Shown here piece by piece: positions 41,927 to 51,229 of a DNA stretch of 64,000 bases. The notes below the pieces were generated by a model. The model saw nothing but the letters and a program-made list of their open reading frames with translations, was not told the DNA's origin and did no database searches. A program made the position numbers and the translations under genes. Numbering within the stretch: the first letter of the stretch is position 1; every line of letters begins with the position of its first letter. The stretch spans positions 186,001-250,000 of the forward strand of contig JANBRJ010000005.1 of assembly GCA_027577595.1 (NCBI GenBank). Direction: 5' to 3'. The stretch is from Coemansia sp. RSA 487. Its lineage: Eukaryota; Kickxellomycota; Kickxellomycetes; Kickxellales; Kickxellaceae.

Positions 41927-42475
41927 CTATCCCGAAAACTCAATATACTGCTTGGCGGGGATGAATGCCAGCCAGTCTGACGACGTTGTTGGCAGCAAGC
42001 CCATTATCGACAGCCGGTAGATACCGAACATAATGCCAGCAATGTTGATAGCAACATAGACGGCCTTCTGCATCGTGAGATCAAGCTTTGCGCCGCCACT
42101 GCCGCCCTTCCCAGCCCGCTCCAGTGGTGCAAACGTCTGCTGCACGCTCATGATGGTCTTTGCAGGAGTCATAAGGATCATGCCTGTTATAAGTATACTG
42201 AAAATCGACACGCTGGTTCCCGACATCCACGCCATAAATGCTTGCATTGGCAGTGTTTTCCCTGGACCCATTGCTACCTCCCACGCTTTCTTTGCACGCA
42301 AGGCAAGGTCGGCTTCGTCATTTCTGCCCTGCGTGGTCGATAGCGAGGCCACGTTTCCTGAGGCAATTGCCGCATCAAAGCCCTTCGGATCCCGCACCGA
42401 TTTGCTTTGCTTGACCTTGCCTGTCAGCGACGTGAAGTCGGCGTATGTTTTGCTTTCAGTCTTGGTCAATGGCAT
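41927..42475 (-). CDS. EMC4: ER membrane protein complex subunit 4
   Basis: 182 aa, ATG at 42475. EMC inserts tail-anchored and multipass proteins into the ER membrane. The core KKAWEVAMGPGKTLPMQAFMAWMSGTS, followed by SIFSILITGMILMTPAKTI, is the strongly conserved EMC4 signature of two helices. A further helix lies at about 135-158. The N-terminal 60 residues are polar and cytosolic. Length is normal. It diverges from the GYP1-like gene with a 263-bp shared promoter. Confidence 0.95.
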   Translation of the reverse strand: MPLTKTESKTYADFTSLTGKVKQSKSVRDPKGFDAAIASGNVASLSTTQGRNDEADLALRAKKAWEVAMGPGKTLPMQAFMAWMSGTSVSIFSILITGMILMTPAKTIMSVQQTFAPLERAGKGGSGGAKLDLTMQKAVYVAINIAGIMFGIYRLSIMGLLPTTSSDWLAFIPAKQYIEFSG

Positions 42476-42738
42476 CTTTAGCGTTGGTGAAAAAAAAGTA
42501 ATTTCAAAACTGATTAAAGATACACGATGAGCAAAAAGAGTAAAATAGGTGTTTTGATATATATAAAAAATAGAAACGAAGGTGTATGTAAAACTTTCAT
42601 AATCGATTCAGCAGCCCTTCATTCAAATCCTCTCCCCCTTTTCTCCTCATTTTCTACTTGTACTCTTTTTTATTCTTCACCAATTTGTTATTGCATTATC
42701 TTTCAAGACCAGCATCGTCAGAGTTCTGTGTTCCTGCC

Positions 42739-44100
42739 ATGAGCTCAAACACACGCAATGCGGCAGCCTTTCGCTCGCAATCGAGTTTTTGGAAGCGCTC
42801 ACCTGCATTTACACCGACGGAAGTTGATTATGCGTTTAGCAGTGACATGCTGGACGCCTTTGACGAACCAGTAGCCTCATTGCCACTCAAGAACCAAACA
42901 GACATTCGGAACACAAGCCATACAACAGAACAGCAACAGCCAAAGTCGCCGACAACCATAGACACCACAGAATCCTCCGCGCAAACAGAACACAAAACAA
43001 GAAGCCTAGAAAACAACAGCAACGAAACCGATGCTACCACCACCAGTAAAACCCCTTCCACTAACGACGATCCGCTAATGCGAAAGTTCCACGCCGTCTT
43101 ATCAACTTCCAACATCGACCTCGAGCAGCTGCAGAAGCTCAGCTGGAAGGGAATCCCTGCAGAATACCGGGGTACTGCGTGGCGACTGCTCATGGGATAT
43201 TTGCCGTTGAATGCAAGCCGCAGGGAGCTGACTGTTCAGCGCAAACGCAAGGAGTATGACGACTGGGTTGGCCAGACGTTTTCTCGTGGCGAGGACGCTC
43301 TGGATCGCACGCTGTGGCACCAGATACGCATTGACGTGCCTCGCACTTCCCCCGGTTCTCCTATTTTCCAAAACCAGCGTATCCAGCGCAGCCTTGAGCG
43401 CGCTCTCTACTGCTGGGCAGCAAGACACCCGGCAAGCGGCTATGTCCAAGGAATTAACGACCTTCTAACACCGTTCTACTACGTTTTTATAGAGCAGCAT
43501 CTGCCGCAGATCAGCCAACACACCAGTGCCACAAGCTCTGGTTCTACCGCAAATACGTTGGACGCGCTGCTGGGCTCTCTAGATGAAAAGACCGTCAGCG
43601 CGATCGAGGCAGACAGCTTTTGGTGTCTGACAAAGCTGCTGGATGGAATACAGGACAACTACACGCATGCGCAGCCAGGGATCCAGCGGCAGATCGTCAA
43701 GCTAAAGGAGCTGGTTGCGCGGATCGATGGGCCACTTGCAGCACATTTGGACAGCGAGTGTGTGGAATTTATACAGTTTGCGTTCCGCTGGTGCAACTGC
43801 CTGCTGATGCGCGAAATGAACCTCGCAAGCACCATTCGCATGTGGGACACGTATCTGGCAGAGCCCGACGGATTCTCCGACTTTCATACGTACGTGTGTG
43901 CAGCATTCTTGCTCAAATGGACCAAGGACCTGCAAAAGCTGGATTTCCAGAAGATCATGATGTTTTTGCAAAGCCCGCCGACCGAGTCATGGGGCGTCAA
44001 GGACGTCGAACTTCTTCTCTCAGAAGCATACATGTACAAGTGCCTATACCACAACTCGCCAAGCCATTACTCAACTGCTGCTGCCAGTGGTAGGCGCTAG
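42739..44100 (+). CDS. GYP1: TBC-domain Rab GTPase-activating protein, Gyp1/TBC1D22 type
   Basis: 453 aa from ATG 42739; the open frame upstream has no ATG. The first 120 residues are Ser/Thr/Asn-rich and disordered. The TBC domain covers about residues 135-430. WKGIPAEYRGTAWRLLMGYLP opens it, the arginine finger sits in IRIDVPRT (IxxDxxR, about residue 204) and the glutamine finger in SGYVQGINDLLTPF (YxQG, about residue 235). WCLTKLLDGIQDNYTHAQPGIQRQ and the later FRWCNCLLMREM block are Gyp1/TBC1D22-type. Expected to stimulate GTP hydrolysis on Ypt1/Rab33-like Rabs at the Golgi. It converges on CAB5, 141 bp apart. Confidence 0.94.
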   Translation: MSSNTRNAAAFRSQSSFWKRSPAFTPTEVDYAFSSDMLDAFDEPVASLPLKNQTDIRNTSHTTEQQQPKSPTTIDTTESSAQTEHKTRSLENNSNETDATTTSKTPSTNDDPLMRKFHAVLSTSNIDLEQLQKLSWKGIPAEYRGTAWRLLMGYLPLNASRRELTVQRKRKEYDDWVGQTFSRGEDALDRTLWHQIRIDVPRTSPGSPIFQNQRIQRSLERALYCWAARHPASGYVQGINDLLTPFYYVFIEQHLPQISQHTSATSSGSTANTLDALLGSLDEKTVSAIEADSFWCLTKLLDGIQDNYTHAQPGIQRQIVKLKELVARIDGPLAAHLDSECVEFIQFAFRWCNCLLMREMNLASTIRMWDTYLAEPDGFSDFHTYVCAAFLLKWTKDLQKLDFQKIMMFLQSPPTESWGVKDVELLLSEAYMYKCLYHNSPSHYSTAAASGRR

Positions 44101-44241
44101 CTCTAGACTATCAATGCTATCTCTATCTTCACAACCAGTTTTAAAATAAATCCGATAAATCACTTGATATACAGTCCAAAATAGGGAGCAATATATAGGA
44201 AGCTATGCTGCCATTTGGTCAACGATCAATCTGGAGCTTGA

Positions 44242-44973
44242 TCACCCAAAGATGCTTCCAACAATCCAAGCAGCACACGCACACAGTGTCCCCATCCCAA
44301 GCATCGACGTCCTGGCAAACGGAAGACTAACAACCAACCCCACAGGAGCCACTAGCGCACCAACCGTTCTGATTACCGAGGGTTTCCAATCGGCAACGAG
44401 TCTCCGGATCTGGTCCTCCATCTCCTCGATACTCCCATCGTTGCCGACAACCCTGGTTGCTCGCTTCTCCTTTTCCCCCATCGGCATCTGCGACTTTATA
44501 CGCGTCTCCGCCTCCTCGCGCGAGAATCCGTTCCGGCTCACCAGACGCGCCAGCTGCCGTTCCGATGTACACGAAATAACCGCCACCTTTCCGCACATCT
44601 TGTCCAGTCCGGACTCGAACAGCAGCGGGATGTCCAGCACACACATTGCGTAGCCTTGTATATAGTACTTGAACACCGCATACGCAATGCGGCGCCGCAC
44701 GTACGGATGTGTACATTTGTTAAGCAGCTGCCGTTTGTCGGGATTGTTGAATATAATGCCTCCCAGCTTTGCCCTGTCGATCGCTTTTGTGTCCTCTTGC
44801 AGTATGTCCACACCAAAGTGCTTTACCACTAGTTTGTACGATACCTCGCCGGGCTCCATTATTTGATGCGCTATAACGTCTGCATCTATCACAGGCACTC
44901 CTTGCGCCTGAAACGCTCGGCTGGCTGTGCTTTTGCCAGTTGCTATACCGCCTGTTAATCCAACAATGAGCAT
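44242..44973 (-). CDS. CAB5: Dephospho-CoA kinase with C-terminal membrane segment
   Basis: 243 aa, ATG at 44973. Last step of CoA synthesis: phosphorylates the 3'-OH of the ribose of dephospho-CoA. P-loop GLTGGIATGKST (residues about 6-16), VIDADVIAHQ with the catalytic Asp, HPYVRRRI, and VLDIPLLFESG substrate loop are all present. The kinase fold ends near residue 200. After it the protein has a hydrophobic Val/Gly/Ala-rich tail (about 203-243) with two helix-like stretches, suggesting membrane anchoring as described for eukaryotic DCAKD-type enzymes. Confidence 0.95.
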   Translation of the reverse strand: MLIVGLTGGIATGKSTASRAFQAQGVPVIDADVIAHQIMEPGEVSYKLVVKHFGVDILQEDTKAIDRAKLGGIIFNNPDKRQLLNKCTHPYVRRRIAYAVFKYYIQGYAMCVLDIPLLFESGLDKMCGKVAVISCTSERQLARLVSRNGFSREEAETRIKSQMPMGEKEKRATRVVGNDGSIEEMEDQIRRLVADWKPSVIRTVGALVAPVGLVVSLPFARTSMLGMGTLCACAAWIVGSIFG

Positions 44974-45262
44974 GTGTGTGTAAAGTAGGCGATGAAGAAA
45001 GGGAACTTGCCTAATCCTCTCGATTACGTGAGCTTAATTCAACAAAAAAAAACAAATGAAATTGTGATAAATGCAATAAAAGGATAAAATATAGTCGGTT
45101 GAGAAAAGAAAGAGTTGGTTTTTTTATCAGTGCAACGAAGCCGTTATTTTGCAGGCAATATCCTCTTTTTCCGCAAAAGTGATCATTCTGTTGCTGGTTA
45201 AGCTTGGCCAGCTGACGAAAAACAGCAAAAAGAAAAATTATTGATGCGCCGCGTGTTGGTTG

Positions 45263-48200
45263 CTAGTTGTGGCTGGCCTTCTTGACCTTTTTACGCTTGT
45301 TTGCTGCGCGCCGGCGGCTACGAGCACTTTGGTTGCCACTTCCAGAAGCCCCGCCGCTATTCCATGTCGATGCAGACGCACAGAATTCTGCAAGATCCGC
45401 TGGAGCGTATGTGTATGGAATCTGGCAAGCAAGCCCACGCCAGACAACAGGTACGTAGTCGCCTTCAATGTCAAGTTGCGTCAGATCAGTTACGGATGGC
45501 GTCTCGAGCTCTTCCTCTAGGTTCATTATCGCCGAGTTGGCTCTTGGGGTTGTTGCTGGGGACACATCATCGGGCTGCTTCTCCAGCGCTCTGTATATTG
45601 TGGCATCCCACGTGCGACGCTTGTGGACCAGCATATAGTCGCCAACTGTCTGCTGCTGCAGATCTTGCAGCAAAGCCAGCAAGCCTCGTGTCGAGGGTTG
45701 AGGTCCGCCGATGCTTGCACCAGAACCTGTGGCAGTGCCGTTTCCAGTGCCTGGCTCGACATGGACTGTCCCTGGATACAGTTCGGCGCATGTGTGCTTT
45801 GTTACGCATGCAACTGCTGATCTTTGCACATTAACATGCGATACCCACACCTCCGACGAGCTGCCACGCAAGTAGCTGGACATCCACCATGAGAGGCGCT
45901 CGCTCTCGGTAATATCCTCATATGCCCCGCCAGAGCGCTCGGTTCCACCACAAGAAGCAACAGCCACTTCCGCTGAACTGTTCTCCAGATGGTACTCCAA
46001 TTTCGTCTTGAGTGTCACTGTTGTTGTTGGTGTCTTTTCCCACTCAGCTCCTTCATGCTCCTTGTTCTTGGCGTTCTCAAGTGCATGGAAGCCATGAACG
46101 CCATACCTGACTATAATACGCAGACCGCCAAATTCCCACAGTGTGTAGTTGGCGTTGTCTGAAGAGAGCTGGTCTGCGCTATCCGAGTCATCGATATTCT
46201 TGGCTGTTGTTCCGCCGCCAAGCTCCAGCTGCTGACTCCTGTCTGTAAGACTGTTGCCTGCGCATGTCTCATAAAACATCTGGTTAAGTTTGCGTGGAGT
46301 CGACGCATGCGCAGACATCAGGGGCTTGTCCACGATCAAGATCGACCGCTCTGGCTTACCAGGGTCTGTCGGCAAATTCATAACCTTGAAGGGGATAGCG
46401 ACGTCGCGCATGTACGATTGCGGCAAAGTAAGCAGCGCAATAAGCGAGCTTGCCGAAACAACAACATCTGCCTGCGCCAGCCGCGCTAGCTTCAATGCCA
46501 CCGGGTCGCTGGTAACCGGGATGCCTACATTCCGCACAAGCTTGCCATCAGACTGCATGCAATTCCATGGATCGACTGTTGTAGACACGTTCCCTTCCGT
46601 CGACGAACCCTCCAGATTTGGAATCTGCACGCGATAGCACTTTCCACGCTGCAGCAGCGTCTCTTTGTACACAAGTGGCATATATCCCGAGACACTCGAT
46701 CGGATCGCAGCCACACGCACAGACGTATAACGATGTGCATAGTGCTTAAGAGCACTGTCGCTGAGCTCGGAAAGCCGCTTGCGTGTGGTTTGACTGGCGG
46801 ACTCGGAAATGTACTTGAGCAACGGAAGCGACTTTTCACGTGCTTGGGTGCGGAACTTTTGCTGCTCGGTATCAATTTTGGCTTTGAAGCGCTGGTACTC
46901 TGTGCTCTCCTTGGTCCCCAATTGACCTGCTCTGACTTTTTGAACAAGTCCAAGAAAGTGCGCGTGCTCGGCCGTTGACATTTGAGAAAATGGCCCTTTG
47001 TATCCGCTGGGCAGCTTTGCTGCAAATTCTTTTGCTGAAATTTGCTGGTTAGGCGCTCGTGGGATGGGTGTCTTTGGCGTCTCTAAAGCACTTGGTCCTT
47101 CAATTGCCATCATTGCCGCAAGCATGTCGTTGGGTATTTTCTGCTGCAAAGACGTTGTAGTTTTAGTTTGTTGCGCTTGATCCTGCTGTGGCTGTATCGA
47201 ACTGGCAATCTTGGGCGATTTCATAACTCCAAGCAGCGTCCCCACAACATCATCATCGGCATTCGTATGTACTCTCTTTGCCTTTTGAGCGACAGCCAAA
47301 GGCGACCGTGGTCTAGAAACGGGCTGCCTTTCCAATGGACTCTGTGGCTGTGCCGTTGAGCTTACGTTAGCGCTGATAGCATCCATGTAATTGATGTTAT
47401 CTGCGATGTCGTGGTTCTTTGGTCCTGGTTTCTCCGAATCGGATGTGACAGCGCTTTGGATGGCGCTACTTTGTTTCTCTGTGGGATTCTGAGTCGCAGT
47501 GGCCGCTGTTGAGACGTTGTTACCGATGTTTCTTCTCAAGGACGATGGCTTTTGCGTTGTTGGTGTCGGTCTGTTTGCAGTGTCAGTACTGCCAGACCCA
47601 TTTGATGTACCACCGTTCAGCAGCTTATCCGATACAGCAACAACAGTGTACCTTTTATATACATCCAGGCTGAAAAAGACCCCGTCAGCAAGCTTGGGAA
47701 CAACCCGCTCTCTGAATTTCTCCTGCAGAATCCTCAGCTTATCAAGGTTTGAATTGCCTGCATTTGTAGAATTCATCTCAGTTCCTACGCCATTATATTT
47801 TGTCGATCTAGGTGTTTGGACAGTTGGCTCCTCTCCTTCCATGGTCACTGCTGCATCTGTTTCCGAAACAGAGGGTTCTACCGTCTCCGTGGTCATCAGC
47901 GCATCAGCAGTGTCAAGCTCTGTCGTGGCGCGTGTAGCTCTCTCGGGAATTGATTCAAAGCTACCATCACTCTCGTCGCCGCTATCGTTTACCTCTACAT
48001 CTATAGGCTCTGCGTCCCGTTGCACCGCACCAGATCCTGTTTTCTGTGGCAGAAACAACGGTGCCGGAGACTGTCTGGCAGATGGTAAAGGTGTGTGGTT
48101 GAGCGAAATAAAACGTTCGACATCTTCATCCTCATCGATCTCCTCAAAATCCCCCAGAAACCCACCAGATACACTTCCAAGATCCTCATCGGCCATGTGC

Positions 48201-48466
48201 TCATCGTCATCGTCACTGTTGTTGTTATCCTTGTTTGCATCGCTGTTGACAAGTAATGGCTCGGTTATTACTTTGTTTTCGGCTTCTGAGTTTACAATAT
48301 CGGTATCGTCACGCGTCTTTAGCGATTCTTCTGCTTCATTGGGAATGCTGGTTGAATTTTCGACTGGAATAGACTGTTCGCTGTCATTGGTTTGTTCATT
48401 TGGTTGGTATGTCGGACTCGAAATTACTGTGTCCTCCTCGGACACTTTGCGGTTACGTAGCTCCAT
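45263..48466 (-). CDS. ICE2: ICE2/NARG2-like subunit of the little elongation complex
   Basis: 1,067 aa from ATG 48466 (MELRNRKVS); the open frame upstream to 48538 starts at TTG and is rejected. The N-terminal half is acidic, Ser/Thr/Gln-rich and disordered. The C-terminal domain, about residues 770-960, matches NARG2/ICE2: YTLWEFGGLRIIVRYGVHGF, KTKLEYHLENSSAEV, RLSWWMSSYLRGSSSEVWVSHVN and the final LLALLQDLQQQTVGDYMLVHKRRTWDATIYRAL. It ends in a basic tail (SRRRAANKRKKVKK) that may be a nuclear signal. In animals ICE2 works with ELL and ICE1 at RNA polymerase II snRNA genes; S. pombe Ebp1 is a related ELL-EAF partner. Confidence 0.75.
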   Translation of the reverse strand: MELRNRKVSEEDTVISSPTYQPNEQTNDSEQSIPVENSTSIPNEAEESLKTRDDTDIVNSEAENKVITEPLLVNSDANKDNNNSDDDDEHMADEDLGSVSGGFLGDFEEIDEDEDVERFISLNHTPLPSARQSPAPLFLPQKTGSGAVQRDAEPIDVEVNDSGDESDGSFESIPERATRATTELDTADALMTTETVEPSVSETDAAVTMEGEEPTVQTPRSTKYNGVGTEMNSTNAGNSNLDKLRILQEKFRERVVPKLADGVFFSLDVYKRYTVVAVSDKLLNGGTSNGSGSTDTANRPTPTTQKPSSLRRNIGNNVSTAATATQNPTEKQSSAIQSAVTSDSEKPGPKNHDIADNINYMDAISANVSSTAQPQSPLERQPVSRPRSPLAVAQKAKRVHTNADDDVVGTLLGVMKSPKIASSIQPQQDQAQQTKTTTSLQQKIPNDMLAAMMAIEGPSALETPKTPIPRAPNQQISAKEFAAKLPSGYKGPFSQMSTAEHAHFLGLVQKVRAGQLGTKESTEYQRFKAKIDTEQQKFRTQAREKSLPLLKYISESASQTTRKRLSELSDSALKHYAHRYTSVRVAAIRSSVSGYMPLVYKETLLQRGKCYRVQIPNLEGSSTEGNVSTTVDPWNCMQSDGKLVRNVGIPVTSDPVALKLARLAQADVVVSASSLIALLTLPQSYMRDVAIPFKVMNLPTDPGKPERSILIVDKPLMSAHASTPRKLNQMFYETCAGNSLTDRSQQLELGGGTTAKNIDDSDSADQLSSDNANYTLWEFGGLRIIVRYGVHGFHALENAKNKEHEGAEWEKTPTTTVTLKTKLEYHLENSSAEVAVASCGGTERSGGAYEDITESERLSWWMSSYLRGSSSEVWVSHVNVQRSAVACVTKHTCAELYPGTVHVEPGTGNGTATGSGASIGGPQPSTRGLLALLQDLQQQTVGDYMLVHKRRTWDATIYRALEKQPDDVSPATTPRANSAIMNLEEELETPSVTDLTQLDIEGDYVPVVWRGLACQIPYTYAPADLAEFCASASTWNSGGASGSGNQSARSRRRAANKRKKVKKASHN

Positions 48467-48940
48467 AAAGCTAAGACAAACAAAATGAAATATATAGTTA
48501 AATAGGAAAGGAAAAGAAACAGGTAAGAAAAAATCCAATGGTCTTGTAACTTTTTCTGGTTTAAAAAAAAAAAAGTTTGCACTTTTGATCAGTACACATA
48601 CAACCTGAGAATTTTTCTACGGCTTGCAAAAAAAATAAACTGTTTATATTATGGCATCTCCACGCTGGCTGTTTAGCTGCTTCAGCAGGCACGTTCTGTG
48701 CCTATCTACTGCTGCGAGCAGACGGACTATTTACCGATAGTAGGAATATTTAGCAATGAGGCCATTGCACCAGACAACAACCATATAGATCGAGTACTTT
48801 AGCCTAATAAATATTTATTTATTCCTGGCAAGCAAATAACAGCAAAAAATAAAAATGGAAAACAAAAAACAAAAAACGAAATGAGTATTCGGCTTGATAC
48901 GACGCCTGACTAAACTCTGTCAGCTCCACACCAGTGAGAT
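48467..48940. other. Intergenic, ICE2 promoter
   Basis: AT-rich with A/T homopolymers; no gene seen. Confidence 0.5.
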
Positions 48941-49075
48941 TTATCTGTATTCACGATGCTCTTCTTTGGTGCAATGCTCTACAATCTCGTAATGTGTGCC
49001 ACAGGCATATTCACACTCGAGACAAGTAAACATAAAGTCACAGACTGGGTGTTGAGTAAAGTCGATACCAAACAT
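48941..49075 (-). CDS. Possible 44-aa zinc-finger mini-protein or last exon
   Basis: ATG at 49075, TAA at 48941-48943. The translation MFTCLECEYACGTHYEIVEH has two Cys in C-x2-C spacing followed by His and Cys residues (EHCTKEEHREYR), as in C2H2-like fingers. The frame continues without shift from the 97-codon frame 49076-49369, whose TAA is immediately followed by this ATG. An acceptor-like ACACCCAG lies at about 49,042-49,049, so it could be the 3' exon of a small spliced gene. Family not recognised. Confidence 0.3.
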   Translation of the reverse strand: MFGIDFTQHPVCDFMFTCLECEYACGTHYEIVEHCTKEEHREYR

Positions 49076-49369
49076 TTAGTCACTTGTAAAGCGATAGCTG
49101 TTTAAAAGCAAAGAACCAAGGTAATGAGAATAATAAGGATTCAGATATAAACAGGAAAAATAGAAAATGAGACAAGTGTTGATTAGTTCTTGGAGCATTG
49201 ACGGTTGAAATATCTCGTCCATCTTGCTTTGCTTAAATACCCAACAAACAAGGTACCGCATGTCCCGAAGCACACTTCCAATGGTGACTTTAAACACCAT
49301 CGTCTGGCAGAGATACGTGAACAAAGGCGCAATAGTGTTGCAGTTAGGAATAAAACTGCATAGCTGCAT
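49076..49369 (-). CDS. Hypothetical 97-aa hydrophobic frame, low support
   Basis: ATG at 49369. Rich in Leu/Ile/Phe/Cys with a likely membrane stretch near the C-terminus (LINTCLIFYFSCLYLNPYY). No family recognised. Its only notable property is that it lies directly upstream of, and in frame with, the zinc-finger-like frame 48941-49075. Confidence 0.22.
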   Translation of the reverse strand: MQLCSFIPNCNTIAPLFTYLCQTMVFKVTIGSVLRDMRYLVCWVFKQSKMDEIFQPSMLQELINTCLIFYFSCLYLNPYYSHYLGSLLLNSYRFTSD

Positions 49370-49590
49370 TATTTGCTTGCAGTATGCGCGATGATCATTG
49401 CGTTGGCCCAGAATTACAAAGATGACAACGGATACACGTGATGGTTCACTTGCGCATCTCCGCTTATTTCATCTTTCACACTTTACACAGCCCAGCTGCT
49501 GCAAGGCGTAAAAGACAAACAAGCTTCAATTCAATTTGGATGCAAGATTGATGCAAAAGGAAGCAGGAGCGCAATTAGCAGACCAGGAAT

Positions 49591-49968
49591 TTACAGATCC
49601 TCGTCCATAACAGTGTCCGACTCGCTTGCATTGCCATCCTCGGGATCTGCTACAACGCCTTGCCCATCAGCCTCGTCATCTCGTGCATCATGTTCGTTGT
49701 ACTCTTCCTCACACTCGCTATGCTGAGTTCCCGCATCGTTCTCTTCAGCGGGAGGATTGATGATCATCCCAAACTCGCTCCAAAGGCTGGAGATACGTCC
49801 AAAGTTTGCGCTTAGAGAGATTGCTGACTCGAGGTTTTGGTTGAGCTGGATGAGGTTCCTGTTGACAGTATCCATTCCTTGGTTAATCTCAACAATTAAC
49901 CTTTCTTTCTCTCGCTCAAACTGCGAGCGGTTCCCGTAGTTAGCGGTTAGAGATTCTGTTCTGTCCAT
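49591..49968 (-). CDS. DAD1: DASH/DAM1 complex subunit Dad1
   Basis: 125 aa, ATG at 49968. Subunit of the fungal DASH ring that couples kinetochores to microtubules. Residues 15-72 hold the Dad1 domain: FEREKERLIVEINQGMDTVN, then NLIQLNQNLESAISLSANFG and SSLWSEFGMII, with the conserved coiled-coil spacing and terminal LW block. The remaining 50 residues are an acidic tail (Glu/Asp/His-rich), longer than in yeast Dad1 (94 aa). Strong evidence that the organism is a fungus. Confidence 0.9.
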   Translation of the reverse strand: MDRTESLTANYGNRSQFEREKERLIVEINQGMDTVNRNLIQLNQNLESAISLSANFGRISSLWSEFGMIINPPAEENDAGTQHSECEEEYNEHDARDDEADGQGVVADPEDGNASESDTVMDEDL

Positions 49969-50389
49969 GGATTGTGCTTCAAACTGCTAGGTTATGCGTA
50001 GTAGAAGATTGTCTCCAATTTGATTTTTAACAGCGTATTAGGTAAAGTTGGTTATTTGTAGGTAGATATGACGAATAAGTACGAGAGTAAAGGAAAGGAA
50101 TGATCCCAAAGCTGCGAAAAAAAAATCCAACACTTATCCACAAATATAAATTAAGGTAAACATTAGGAAATATCACGTGATATACTCATATTTCCGCAGC
50201 TAAACATTCAAAACAAAAAACGTTCCAAGCTCCATTGCACCATGTTGTTGGCCCTGATGCCAACCTGACAACACATGATGAACTGTTTTCATATAAAGGC
50301 TCTCTTTTGGTAGTTGTATTAGCAATATCAAAGAATAATACAAAAGCAAACAAAACAGTTCAGCTAATCTAAGCATACTGTTTTGCCTC
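49969..50389. other. Intergenic, DAD1 promoter and SIR2 3' flank
   Basis: AT-rich, no coding potential seen. Confidence 0.5.
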
Positions 50390-51189
50390 TTAGACGCTAG
50401 CTTTGCTAATGTCACGCACAAGCTCCTCGCTACTTTCCTTGCTAAAACCTGGGTCTCCAGGCTTTGAATCGTCCAAACCATCCTCTTCCTTTTCAATGTT
50501 ATTCTTGCTGCCACCATCGCTATCAGACTCTTCAAGGCTGCTGTCGCTAGCATCGCTTCTGTCCTCATCATCAGTATCGTCATCTTCGTCACTCGATGTA
50601 ACAGCCAAGCGCACTTTGTAATCCCCGTTAGCAGTAAACAAATCCTTTCCAGTGATCACTGCGCTGGGGAATGGGTGCCAATGTTTCGGCACGTTGTACG
50701 TCTTTTCGACAACCTTTATACCCGGAGTAGCAGCTGCTGCGCTTGGACCACTCGAGCCACTATCATTAACATCAGTTTCGTCCACTGGCACGCGGATTGG
50801 AATCGCAATTGATGGCGGAGAATCGATGGGCGCAAGCCCAAGCTGTGCAAACTCCTTGCTTGATGTATATTCTCCTGGGATGCGCTTATGGTGCAGCTCC
50901 CATCCACACTGTTTAGTCAGGTACGCTACAATGTCGTCCGCATTGCCTAACAGCTGCACGTCGAAATTGAAGTGCAGAATCGGCGTTTTGTTGATGACGA
51001 TCTGAGGTACCGTATGCGGCAGATTGCCCATGATATCCGAGACCGGCGCTACTTTGAGACTGCTGCCCATCACCAAGAGTAGATCGACCTTTTCGCGATC
51101 TACCGTCAACGCTTCGTCAAACTGGTCCGGGAGCTTCTCGCCAAAGAAGGTTATGTCTGGCTTCATTATCCCACGAATCGCTCCGTAAT

Positions 51190-51229
<40 letters not shown>

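Noticed and set aside
47499-48488. 329-codon plus-strand frame opposite ICE2
   Set aside because: Ser/Leu/Val low-complexity shadow of the Ser/Thr/Asp-rich ICE2 N-terminus.
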